DNA of 64,000 bases from Flavobacteriaceae bacterium UBA1682 (lineage in GTDB: Bacteria > Bacteroidota > Bacteroidia > Flavobacteriales > Flavobacteriaceae), in the NCBI GenBank assembly GCA_002320285.1, contig DCKE01000005.1, positions 253,310 through 317,309 of the forward strand. Direction: 5' to 3'. Both the position numbers and the translations under genes were made by a program. Below are positions 8,300 to 15,908 of this stretch, in pieces. Within the stretch, counting starts at the first letter, position 1. Each line of letters opens with the position of its first letter. The notes beneath the pieces are model-generated. The model ran no database searches. It had not been told where the DNA came from and worked only from the letters and a program-made list of their open reading frames with translations.

Positions 8300-9007
8300 A
8301 TGTTTCGCTTTAAACAATTTACCATCCATCAAGATCGCTGCGCCATGAAAGTGGGCACAGACGGTGTTGTATTGGGCGCATGGACCCCATTGCCCGAAAA
8401 TTTATACAGCATACTCGACATTGGAACCGGCACTGGACTTCTAGCCCTTATGTTGGCACAACGCAGTTATGCCGAACAAATTGACGCTCTGGAAATCGAC
8501 GACAGCGCTTATGAACAAGCCGTCGAAAATTTCGAAAACAGTCCTTGGGCCGATCGACTTTTCTGTTATCACGCAGGACTCGATGAGTTTGTCGATGAAA
8601 TAGAAGACGAATACGATCTAATCGTTTCCAACCCCCCTTTTTATACAGACGACTACCACAGCAATGATGAACAAAGAGATCTGGCTCGTTTTGAAATGGC
8701 CATGCCTTTTGAAGACCTCATTGAGGCAGCATCTATTTTCCTGTCCGAAACCGGTATCTTTTCTGTTATAATTCCTTTTAAAGAGGAATCTAATTTTATA
8801 GAAATCGCTCGCGAATTGGAGTTATATCCGTTCAAAATTACGCGCGTCAAAGGTCATAATACCGCCGAAACCAAACGTTCTTTATTGGCTTTTAGCAAAA
8901 AAAAGACAGAAAAACCGATCGAAGACGAACTTGTTTTAGAAGTAGAGAGACACCAATATACTCCCGAATTCACTGAGCTCGTAAAGGATTTCTACCTTAA
9001 ATTATAA
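8300..9007 (+). CDS. trmN6: tRNA1(Val) adenine-37 N6-methyltransferase
   Basis: 235-residue class I SAM methyltransferase of the YfiC/TrmN6 family, which makes m6A37 in tRNA-Val. The opening FKQFTIHQDRCAMKVGTDGVVLGAW is diagnostic; motif I is LDIGTGTGLLALMLAQ, and the catalytic NPPFYT (NPPY-type) is near residue 112. It is the last gene of the rpsP operon, 9 bp after rimM. The start ATG at 8300 agrees with the conserved N-terminus. Confidence 0.93.
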   Translation: MFRFKQFTIHQDRCAMKVGTDGVVLGAWTPLPENLYSILDIGTGTGLLALMLAQRSYAEQIDALEIDDSAYEQAVENFENSPWADRLFCYHAGLDEFVDEIEDEYDLIVSNPPFYTDDYHSNDEQRDLARFEMAMPFEDLIEAASIFLSETGIFSVIIPFKEESNFIEIARELELYPFKITRVKGHNTAETKRSLLAFSKKKTEKPIEDELVLEVERHQYTPEFTELVKDFYLKL

Positions 9008-9046
9008 AACGATTTTTTAAATTAAAATGTTAAAATTAAATTTTAA

Positions 9047-9079
9047 TTTGCTTTTATCTATTTTTCTTTTCTACATTTG
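9047..9079 (+). promoter_or_regulatory. full Bacteroidetes promoter for the methionine operon leader
   Basis: TTTG at 9047-9050, a 21-bp spacer, then TACATTTG at 9072-9079, matching TTTG-N19-21-TAnnTTTG. Transcription should start near 9086, about 18 nt before the first leader peptide ATG at 9104. Confidence 0.85.
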
Positions 9080-9103
9080 TCCCAACAAAAGAATCCAAAT
9101 AAA

Positions 9104-9175
9104 ATGAATTTAATTATTGTAAACATGCTTATGCCAATGATGTGGAAAAATCCGCAAGGCTCGCTGTGTTTATAA
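9104..9175 (+). CDS. methionine leader peptide 1 (attenuator)
   Basis: 23-codon frame ATG to TAA with five Met codons: the start and residues 8, 10, 12 and 13, the middle of the peptide being M-L-M-P-M-M-W. It lies between a full promoter and an intrinsic terminator, directly upstream of methionine biosynthesis genes. This is the arrangement of a ribosome-mediated attenuator. Codons 17-20 (9154-9161, GCAAGGCT) can pair with the 5' arm of terminator 1, which gives a candidate antiterminator. The peptide is inferred from sequence only; coding is supported by Met enrichment and position. Confidence 0.75.
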   Translation: MNLIIVNMLMPMMWKNPQGSLCL

Positions 9176-9200
9176 TTCAACTATAAAAAATACAACTAAA

Positions 9201-9228
9201 AGCCTTTGCCAACGCAAAGGCTTTTTTT
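9201..9228 (+). terminator. attenuator terminator 1
   Basis: Nine-base-pair perfect stem AGCCTTTGC/GCAAAGGCT with loop CAAC (9201-9222) and a seven-T tract. It lies 25 bases after the stop codon of leader peptide 1 and upstream of leader peptide 2, so it would stop transcription before metY. Confidence 0.9.
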
Positions 9229-9245
9229 ATTAAAAAAATTTCACA

Positions 9246-9344
9246 ATGATCGTAGCTACTACCCACAATAACGGAATGCAAATGATGATGATGATGCAAA
9301 TGATGATGCACATCCACCTCCGCTATTGCCTAAAGCCAAGCTAA
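9246..9344 (+). CDS. methionine leader peptide 2 (attenuator)
   Basis: 32-codon frame ATG to TAA containing ten Met codons. These include five in a row (residues 13-17) and three in a row (19-21), separated by single Gln codons. Such runs have no plausible role in an ordinary protein but are ideal for sensing charged Met-tRNA. It sits 17 bases after terminator 1 and 26 bases before terminator 2. The end of the frame (GCCAAG, 9335-9340) can pair with CTTTTGGC in the 5' arm of terminator 2, a candidate antiterminator that a ribosome finishing the peptide would cover. Confidence 0.85.
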   Translation: MIVATTHNNGMQMMMMMQMMMHIHLRYCLKPS

Positions 9345-9370
9345 CGAACAAATTGTATCGTTTTCACTTG

Positions 9371-9405
9371 AAGTCCTTTTGGCCCTAGCCAAAGGGACTT
9401 TTTTT
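9371..9405 (+). terminator. attenuator terminator 2
   Basis: Thirteen-base-pair stem (one G-T pair) AAGTCCTTTTGGC/GCCAAAGGGACTT with loop CCTA, then seven T (9399-9405). It ends 36 bases before metY. Together with leader 2 it forms the second of two attenuators in series. Confidence 0.9.
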
Positions 9406-9441
9406 ATTTAACCCATTTTTAAAAATCAAAAAACTAAAATC

Positions 9442-10716
9442 ATGAGTACACAACAATCTTCAACCCTAGCTTTACATCACGGACACGACACCAATGCAGT
9501 TGCAGGCACGCGAGCCATTCCAATTTATCAAACCAGTTCTTATGTGTTTCAAAACACCGAACACGCAGCAGGTCTTTTTAACTTATCTATTCCAGGTTAT
9601 ATCTATACCCGCCTAAACAACCCAACCAACGACATACTCGAACAACGCCTTGCCGCTCTTGAAGGCGGAATTGGAGCTGTAGTAACCGCGTCAGGAGCAG
9701 CAGCGATTTCAACAGCTCTGTTAACACTTCTAAAAACCGGCGATCACATTGTTGCCTCAAGCAGCTTATACGGCGGAACCTACAACCTACTTAGTGTAAC
9801 ACTACCCCGATTGGGCATACACACTACTTTTGTAGATCCCTCCGATATCGAAAACTTTCAAAAAGCGATTACCCCAGCCACTCGTGCTGTATTCGTTGAG
9901 AGTTTAGGAAATCCCAAATTGGATATTTTAGACCTGCGCGGTATTTCGAAAATCACTAAACAAGCCAAAATTCCATTTATAGTAGACAATACTGTAGCAT
10001 CACCGTGTTTATGGAACCCGATTAAAGATGGAGCAGATATCGTTATCCATTCCCTAACAAAATACATTTCTGGTAACGGGACATCATTAGGAGGTGCCAT
10101 TATTGACGCTGGAAACTTCGACTGGTCAAGCGGTTTATTTCCCGAATTCACGGAACCCGCGGCAGGCTATCACGGCCTAGTTTACCACGAAGTATTAGGC
10201 AATGCTGCATATATTGCAAAAATTCGTATTGAAGGATTGCGTGATCTCGGTGCTGCATTGAGCCCGTTCAACGCTTTTCAAATCTTACAAGGACTAGAGA
10301 CCCTTCCGCTACGAATCATCAAACACAGTGAGAATGCTTTGGAACTAGCGACATGGCTAGAAAAACAAGAAGCCGTTGCTTGGGTAAACTATCCGGGTTT
10401 AAAATCCAGTTCATATCACCAACTCGCCAATCAATACCTACCAAAAGGACAAAGCGGTGTAGTTACCTTCGGCTTAAAAGGAGGTTATGAAGCGGCTAAA
10501 AAAGTAGTAGACCATACCGCACTATTTTCACTGGTAGCCAATATTGGGGACACCAAATCATTAATCATACATCCAGCCAGTACTACCCATCAACAACTAA
10601 GTGATACCGAACAAAAAACAACTGGAGTTACACGTGATTTAATACGTCTATCTGTCGGTATTGAAGCGATTGAAGACCTCAAAAATGATTTAGAGCAGGC
10701 CTTTTTAAAACTATAA
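9442..10716 (+). CDS. metY: O-acetylhomoserine sulfhydrylase
   Basis: 424-residue Cys/Met-metabolism PLP enzyme that converts O-acetylhomoserine plus sulfide to homocysteine. Features include the YTRLNNPT phosphate-binding loop, SGAAAISTALL, VDNTVASPCLWNPI and the Schiff-base lysine in HSLTKYISGNGTSLGG. The long insertion EFTEPAAGYHGLVYHE is typical of MetY rather than MetB/MetC. The length fits (about 425). First structural gene after the double attenuator; metX follows 11 bp later and supplies its substrate. Confidence 0.95.
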   Translation: MSTQQSSTLALHHGHDTNAVAGTRAIPIYQTSSYVFQNTEHAAGLFNLSIPGYIYTRLNNPTNDILEQRLAALEGGIGAVVTASGAAAISTALLTLLKTGDHIVASSSLYGGTYNLLSVTLPRLGIHTTFVDPSDIENFQKAITPATRAVFVESLGNPKLDILDLRGISKITKQAKIPFIVDNTVASPCLWNPIKDGADIVIHSLTKYISGNGTSLGGAIIDAGNFDWSSGLFPEFTEPAAGYHGLVYHEVLGNAAYIAKIRIEGLRDLGAALSPFNAFQILQGLETLPLRIIKHSENALELATWLEKQEAVAWVNYPGLKSSSYHQLANQYLPKGQSGVVTFGLKGGYEAAKKVVDHTALFSLVANIGDTKSLIIHPASTTHQQLSDTEQKTTGVTRDLIRLSVGIEAIEDLKNDLEQAFLKL

Positions 10717-10727
10717 TTCCATACACC

Positions 10728-11684
10728 ATGAGTTCACTCCTAAATTTATCCCTCGATCCAATACGTTTTACAAACGGCAGCACACAGCAAGTCACGCTGC
10801 ACTATGAAATTTTTGGATGCCCCATACATACCGCGCCTGTAGTATTTGTACTTCATGCATTGACCGGAAACTCAACCGTTACCGGTGAAAATGGTTGGTG
10901 GAAAGCGCTGATTGGCGCAGAGAAAACCATCGACACCAATCGCTATACGATTGTTGCCTTTAATATTCCAGGAAATGGCTGTGGAGAATCGGTGTTGGAT
11001 TGGGAAAATTGGAGCACTTATGATGTAGCACATCTATACTGGCAAGGAATTGACGCATTACAGCTTACCACTTTATTTGCCGTAATTGGCGGAAGTCTTG
11101 GCGGAGGAATTGCCTGGGAAATGGCATTCCAACGCCCCCATGCTATTAAATATTTAATTCCAATTGCAAGCCACTGGAAAGCGACCGATTGGATTATTGG
11201 AAATGTATTGATTCAACAACAGATATTAAAAAACTCTACGCAGCCCGTGCATGATGCTCGTATACACGCCATGTTTTTATATCGTACCCCGGAATCCATA
11301 ACACAGAAATTTCAAGGAAACAGACAAACGGATGGCTCTTATCAAACCGAGAGCTGGCTTTTACATCATGGAAATAAACTGACCGAACGCTTTTCGCTAC
11401 ACTCCTATCAATTGATGAACCACCTGTTAAAAACTATTGGCGCCAATCAACAGTGGAACGACTTAAAATTAGTAGCACAGCATAAAGACCTGGAGATTCA
11501 TCAGATTAGCATTGACACAGATCTATTTTTCACCGCAAACGCCATAGAAGAAACCGCTCTTTATCTGCGTAAATGGTCAACAAATTCACAGTTACATCAA
11601 ATCCGTTCCATTCACGGTCACGATGCCTTCTTAATTGAAACTGCACAATTAGATACTATTTTAACGCCAATATTCAAGGGATAA
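10728..11684 (+). CDS. metX: homoserine O-acetyltransferase (MetX-like)
   Basis: 318-residue alpha/beta hydrolase fold acyltransferase that activates homoserine for direct sulfhydrylation. HALTGNS in the oxyanion region, NIPGNGCGES, and the nucleophile elbow GGSLGGGIAWE carry the catalytic Ser. The Asp is in SIDTDLFFT and the His in IHGHDAFLIE. It is somewhat shorter than proteobacterial MetX (about 350-380), as in other Flavobacteria. Whether it uses acetyl- or succinyl-CoA cannot be read from the sequence, but pairing with MetY favours acetyl. Confidence 0.92.
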   Translation: MSSLLNLSLDPIRFTNGSTQQVTLHYEIFGCPIHTAPVVFVLHALTGNSTVTGENGWWKALIGAEKTIDTNRYTIVAFNIPGNGCGESVLDWENWSTYDVAHLYWQGIDALQLTTLFAVIGGSLGGGIAWEMAFQRPHAIKYLIPIASHWKATDWIIGNVLIQQQILKNSTQPVHDARIHAMFLYRTPESITQKFQGNRQTDGSYQTESWLLHHGNKLTERFSLHSYQLMNHLLKTIGANQQWNDLKLVAQHKDLEIHQISIDTDLFFTANAIEETALYLRKWSTNSQLHQIRSIHGHDAFLIETAQLDTILTPIFKG

Positions 11685-11832
11685 AAGCAGAGCCAATCAC
11701 ATTAATACCAATCACAGATTCACACGACAAAAGACTTTTACCAACCTACAACGTAGCAATTATACAACGGTTTTGAGGAGAAATTCGATTTAGAGGGATG
11801 CTAGGGAAACTGTCTACAAAATAAAAAATACT

Positions 11833-14250
11833 ATGAAAATATTAAAATTTGGAGGAAAATCATTAACTCAACCCCATGGTTTTAACACCGTACTATCTAT
11901 CATTGAGAAACACTATAAAAGCGATTCCGATTTTCACGTAGTGGTTTCTGCATTTGGAGATACCACAGACCAACTAGAACAACTCCTGGAGCTCGCCGTT
12001 CAAAATGACGACTATAAAAGCGAATTAAAACGTTTAAAAACGGTGCATTACACCCATACTGAAGCAGATGTGAACGCCCAGTTTACCCTAATCGACAACT
12101 TACTTGAAGGCATTTCACTTTTAGGAGATTATAGCGCAAAACACAAAGATTTGTTATTGGCACAAGGAGAAATTATTGCTGCAAAGACCCTGACGCATCA
12201 CCTGTCTCAAAAGGGTTTACCCGCTCATTATGTCGATGCTAGGCCACTACTGAGAACCAACCAGAATTTCGGACAAGCATTACCTTTAGATGAAACCTCT
12301 AAACAAAACACTTTAGCCTATTTCGAAGAAAATTTACAGGGAAAAATAGGTGTGATCACCGGCTTTATAGGCTCTACCTGCAGCGGCGAAACCACCACCC
12401 TTGGGCGCAACGGCAGCAACTATAGCGCCTCCCTTTTTGCCTCCTATTTGTTTGCGACAGAACTGCAAAGCTATACCCATGTCAATGGCATCTACACCGC
12501 AAATCCAGAATGGGTTCACGACGCTCAAAAAATAGATGATCTAAGTTATGATGAAGCCAACGAGATGGCACATTTAGGTGCAAGCATACTGCATGCTAAG
12601 ACCATCATTCCATTGCTAAACAAACAAATTCCATTGCGCATAGTCAACACCTTTAACCCGGATGATCGCGGAACTTTAATCAGTGGAAATTCCAAAAGCA
12701 GCGGTATACGCGCTCTGAGCGTTTTGGAAAAAACGAGCTTAATACAATTGGTTGGAAAAGGGCTGTTGGGAAAAATAGGTGTAGATGCGCGTATTTTCGA
12801 AACTCTAGCTCATCATCAGATCAGTGTCAACGTCATTGCGCAGGGGGCCTCAGAACGCGGCATTTCTTTTGTTGTCAACGCCGCAGACACAGAAAAAGCC
12901 CTAGAAGCTTTACATATCGCCTTTAAGCCCGAAATAGAATCCCAAGATATCAGCACGATTTTCTCGATTGATCATGTATCTGTCTTGTCGATTATAGGAC
13001 AAGATCTATCGACGTTTAATCGATCCTATTCCGCTTTGATCAACAATCAAATCGTTCCAGTTTTAATCAGCAATACCGTAGCCGGTCGTCAAATTAGTCT
13101 GGTTCTCCATCACCATCAATTGCAAAAAGCCCTGAACATCATTCACGGAGAGATTTTCGGAATCAATAAAAAGATCAATCTATTTATTTTCGGCGTAGGA
13201 ACAGTGGGTAGTGTGCTAATCGAACAACTCCTAGAAACCCGACTAAACCTAGAAACCAAAAAGAATGTTTCTGTTAGAATCGTTGGTGTTTCCAATTCCA
13301 AACAATTGTTGTTCGATAAAAACGGCATCCAAGATGACTGGCAACAACAATTAAGCGCAAGCGATTTACTCAGCACCCCACAAACGGTATTTGATCTGGC
13401 CAATCAACATCACTTAGAGAATTTAATCGCCGTTGACTTAACGGCTAGCGCAGCCTTTACCGAAACCTACCCACTCTGGATCCGCAACGGCTTTGATTTA
13501 GTTGCTGCCAACAAGATCGCCAACACACAATCTTATGAGTTTTACCAACAACTGCGCCTGGATCTAAAAAGATATCATAAAGAGTTCTTGTACGAAACCA
13601 ATGTTGGAGCAGGTTTACCGCTGATCGACACCATTCAATTGCTGCATCAATGCGGTGAAAATATCACGCGAATTCGAGGGGTATTTTCAGGAACGCTAAG
13701 TTATTTATTCAATGAATTTTCCGAAGGTACAGCTGATTTAAGTGCCGTATTGGAAAACGCCATTGCAAAGGGTTTTACCGAACCCGACCCCAGAGAAGAC
13801 CTTAACGGGAATGATGTCGCTAGAAAACTATTAATACTCGCACGGGAACTGGAATTACCCAACGAAATGAGCGATATTAGGATCCAAAATCTAATCCCAG
13901 AAAACCTCCAAGCAGGAGCAGTAGATCAATTCCTAACCCGTTTGGAAGAACTCAACCCGCTGTATAGCGAAATCAAAGCCAAACAAGAACCGAACCACGT
14001 ATTGCGTTACGTGGGAGATCTACATGGAGACCTCAGTCGTGAAGATGGAGCACAACTCGATGTACAGTTGGTTTCTGTTCCCAAATCTAGCGCCTTAGGA
14101 CAATTACAAGGATCCGACTCCATATTTGAAATCTATACGGAATCATACGGTAGCCGACCAATCGTTATTCAAGGTGCCGGGGCGGGAGCTAGCGTAACTG
14201 CCCGTGGGGTTTTTGGAGATATCTTGCGATTGGTTAATCGAGAGTCGTGA
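11833..14250 (+). CDS. bifunctional aspartokinase / homoserine dehydrogenase
   Basis: 805 residues. Residues 1-290 are an aspartokinase (KFGGKSL at the N-terminus, GFIGSTCSGETTTLGRNGSNYSA, AHLGASILHAKTI). ACT domains follow to about 440, and homoserine dehydrogenase from about 450 (INLFIFGVGTVGS, VAANKIAN, YETNVGAGLPLI, GVFSGTLSYL, EPDPREDLNGNDVARK). It catalyses the first and third steps from aspartate to homoserine. Its place behind metX makes it the methionine-dedicated (MetL-like) copy by inference. The motif reads KFGGKS where most aspartokinases have KFGG[TS]S. The 148-bp gap after metX holds no clear promoter. Its stop codon lies inside a 7-bp tandem array. Confidence 0.95.
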   Translation: MKILKFGGKSLTQPHGFNTVLSIIEKHYKSDSDFHVVVSAFGDTTDQLEQLLELAVQNDDYKSELKRLKTVHYTHTEADVNAQFTLIDNLLEGISLLGDYSAKHKDLLLAQGEIIAAKTLTHHLSQKGLPAHYVDARPLLRTNQNFGQALPLDETSKQNTLAYFEENLQGKIGVITGFIGSTCSGETTTLGRNGSNYSASLFASYLFATELQSYTHVNGIYTANPEWVHDAQKIDDLSYDEANEMAHLGASILHAKTIIPLLNKQIPLRIVNTFNPDDRGTLISGNSKSSGIRALSVLEKTSLIQLVGKGLLGKIGVDARIFETLAHHQISVNVIAQGASERGISFVVNAADTEKALEALHIAFKPEIESQDISTIFSIDHVSVLSIIGQDLSTFNRSYSALINNQIVPVLISNTVAGRQISLVLHHHQLQKALNIIHGEIFGINKKINLFIFGVGTVGSVLIEQLLETRLNLETKKNVSVRIVGVSNSKQLLFDKNGIQDDWQQQLSASDLLSTPQTVFDLANQHHLENLIAVDLTASAAFTETYPLWIRNGFDLVAANKIANTQSYEFYQQLRLDLKRYHKEFLYETNVGAGLPLIDTIQLLHQCGENITRIRGVFSGTLSYLFNEFSEGTADLSAVLENAIAKGFTEPDPREDLNGNDVARKLLILARELELPNEMSDIRIQNLIPENLQAGAVDQFLTRLEELNPLYSEIKAKQEPNHVLRYVGDLHGDLSREDGAQLDVQLVSVPKSSALGQLQGSDSIFEIYTESYGSRPIVIQGAGAGASVTARGVFGDILRLVNRES

Positions 14251-14290
14251 TTCATGACTCGATTACCGAATCCCGATTTACGACTAACGA
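14242..14290. repeat. 7-bp tandem array at the end of the aspartokinase gene
   Basis: Seven consecutive heptamers, most ending in CGA (GACTCGA, TTACCGA, ATCCCGA, TTTACGA, CTAACGA and two diverged units). They begin inside the last codons, contain the TGA stop, and run to the terminator stem. A similar heptamer array lies directly after hemD (45585-45668). Confidence 0.7.
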
Positions 14291-14323
14291 AAAAAGGTTG
14301 TCTGTTTAGACAACCTTTTTTTT
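14290..14323. terminator. bidirectional terminator between convergent genes
   Basis: Perfect A-run/GGTTGTC-TGTTTA-GACAACC/T-run palindrome. It serves the methionine operon on the plus strand and the SDR gene on the minus strand, whose stop codon it touches. Confidence 0.9.
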
Positions 14324-15038
14324 ATGGATTCGTCGACCATAGAGAGGCCGACTTTAACATCGCTCGTCTTGGCAACTTCAAATTGGCTACTACCAATTCA
14401 GCAAAATCTTCTGGTTGTAAAACACTGTCTGGATTACCGTCCGTCAAGCCTAGATCAATTGACATATCTGAAGCAATCGTACTTGGGATTAACGTACAAA
14501 CGCGAATATTGTTTTTACGAACTTCCTTCATCAACGATTCCGACATTCCAATTAAGGCAAATTTCGAAGCGGAATAAGCCGATGTCGTAGGATTGCCATT
14601 AATCCCTGCCGTCGAAGCAACATTGACTACATCACCGGAGTTCTGGCTGATCAAATGAGGTAAAACCATTTTCGTTACATTATAAACTCCCATAACATTG
14701 GTCATTAATATCTCTTCCCATCGCTCTGCATCCATGTCGATAAAACTACCGAACTCCGCAATTCCAGCATTGTTAATCAATATATCAATGCCACCCAATT
14801 CCTCGATAAGTTTTTCTACTGCTGTTTGCACCGCTAATCGATCTACTACATCAAAAACAGCATAAGTAGCTCTTACACCAATGGCCTGCAATTCTTTGAC
14901 AGTAGCTTGTAAGTTTTGTTCATTTCTACCGGTTATTGCCACATCAACACCTTCATGAGCAAGAGCAATTGCAGTCGCTCTTCCCAAACCACGTCCGCCA
15001 CCAGTAACGATGGCTTTTTTATTTTGTAAATTTTCCAT
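14322..15038 (-). CDS. short-chain dehydrogenase/reductase, FabG-like
   Basis: 238-residue classical SDR. The nucleotide-binding GGGRGLGRA is at residues 13-21, NNAG near 90, and the catalytic Ser-Tyr-Lys appears as STAGINGNPTTSAYSASKFAL. It resembles 3-ketoacyl-ACP/sepiapterin-type reductases, but the substrate is not identifiable. It follows the DUF3050 gene by 20 bp on the same strand, suggesting a two-gene unit. The stop lies against the shared terminator. Confidence 0.88.
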   Translation of the reverse strand: MENLQNKKAIVTGGGRGLGRATAIALAHEGVDVAITGRNEQNLQATVKELQAIGVRATYAVFDVVDRLAVQTAVEKLIEELGGIDILINNAGIAEFGSFIDMDAERWEEILMTNVMGVYNVTKMVLPHLISQNSGDVVNVASTAGINGNPTTSAYSASKFALIGMSESLMKEVRKNNIRVCTLIPSTIASDMSIDLGLTDGNPDSVLQPEDFAELVVANLKLPRRAMLKSASLWSTNP

Positions 15039-15058
15039 GACTTATCTCTTTAATATTA

Positions 15059-15832
15059 TTATTTGGACTTTTCAATTTGTTCTTCTATCGCTTCCCACAA
15101 TCCAACTCTCCTCTTTAATGCTTCGTTGGAAACCACCGCTACTTCATCCCATTTTTCAGCATCAGTTCCACACAACTCAGAAATCATTTTCATGGCCATC
15201 GGTCCGTGTTCATCAGCATCTAACTCTATATGTCTTTCAAAATAATAAATCAGTTTAGACAAATCCGTTTGCGGAAAATTCTGTTCAAACCCCTTTAATA
15301 TCTCGGTAAACATATCGGGTATCAAATCTTCTCGACCAAAGGTAAATGCCGCAGCAATTTCATGACTTTTCCCGGTAGCAATCACTCCAAAACTAAACTG
15401 TAAAAACGCCTTGATTTTTGGATGTAAGCTCGATTGCTCTATAGCGGTAAACACCGAATCACAACGACGAACTTCTTCTATAAAGCGCAGTACCTCCTTC
15501 GTATTGGCATCCGAGGACTCCATAGCCTCGACGTACATTTCAAAATGACTCAGACGTCGCCCATCTATACTCAAATCCGATTCCTCTGCCAAAACAATTT
15601 CGTTAATCAAATAACGGGTTTCCGGATTGGGTGATGCAAACCATGGCGCGGTAGTACACGTCAGTTTTTGCTGTAATGCTTTGAGTAGTGACATAAAATC
15701 CCATACAGCATAAACATGTCCTTGCATAAAGATTTGCAAATCTGAAATGGTTTGAATTTTATGGTATAACGCATGTTGCAACAGCAACTCCCGCTGCGGT
15801 TGTATATGCTTATTTATTTCTGAAATGGTCAT
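15059..15832 (-). CDS. DUF3050 protein (heme-oxygenase-like fold)
   Basis: 257 residues, all-helical, of the DUF3050 family. The hallmark is QGHVYAVWDFMSLLKAL near residues 37-53, then EIVLAEESD (78-86) and a C-terminal ERHIELDADEHGPMA. Conserved His, Glu and Asp on separate helices (H39, D45, E78, E83 and the late HxELDxDEH) look like a metal-binding set of the heme-oxygenase-like iron oxidase superfamily. Function is unproven and a diiron role is inference. Probably cotranscribed with the SDR downstream. Confidence 0.82.
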   Translation of the reverse strand: MTISEINKHIQPQRELLLQHALYHKIQTISDLQIFMQGHVYAVWDFMSLLKALQQKLTCTTAPWFASPNPETRYLINEIVLAEESDLSIDGRRLSHFEMYVEAMESSDANTKEVLRFIEEVRRCDSVFTAIEQSSLHPKIKAFLQFSFGVIATGKSHEIAAAFTFGREDLIPDMFTEILKGFEQNFPQTDLSKLIYYFERHIELDADEHGPMAMKMISELCGTDAEKWDEVAVVSNEALKRRVGLWEAIEEQIEKSK

Positions 15833-15855
15833 GACTCTTTTTTTTACAAAATTAA

Positions 15856-15883
15856 AAAAGCTTCCCGATTAAGAGAAGCTTTT
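15856..15883 (-). terminator. intrinsic terminator after the acyl-CoA dehydrogenase
   Basis: AAAAGCTTC/GAAGCTTTT stem with a 10-base loop and T-run on the minus strand, 25 bases beyond the stop of the 15909-17087 gene. Confidence 0.8.
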
Positions 15884-15908
15884 GGTATCATTTTAACCTT
15901 TTAGTTTT

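Noticed and set aside
9008..9441. SAM-I or other methionine riboswitch in the metY leader
   Set aside because: No SAM-I core motifs are visible; the leader is fully accounted for by two Met-rich peptides and two terminators.
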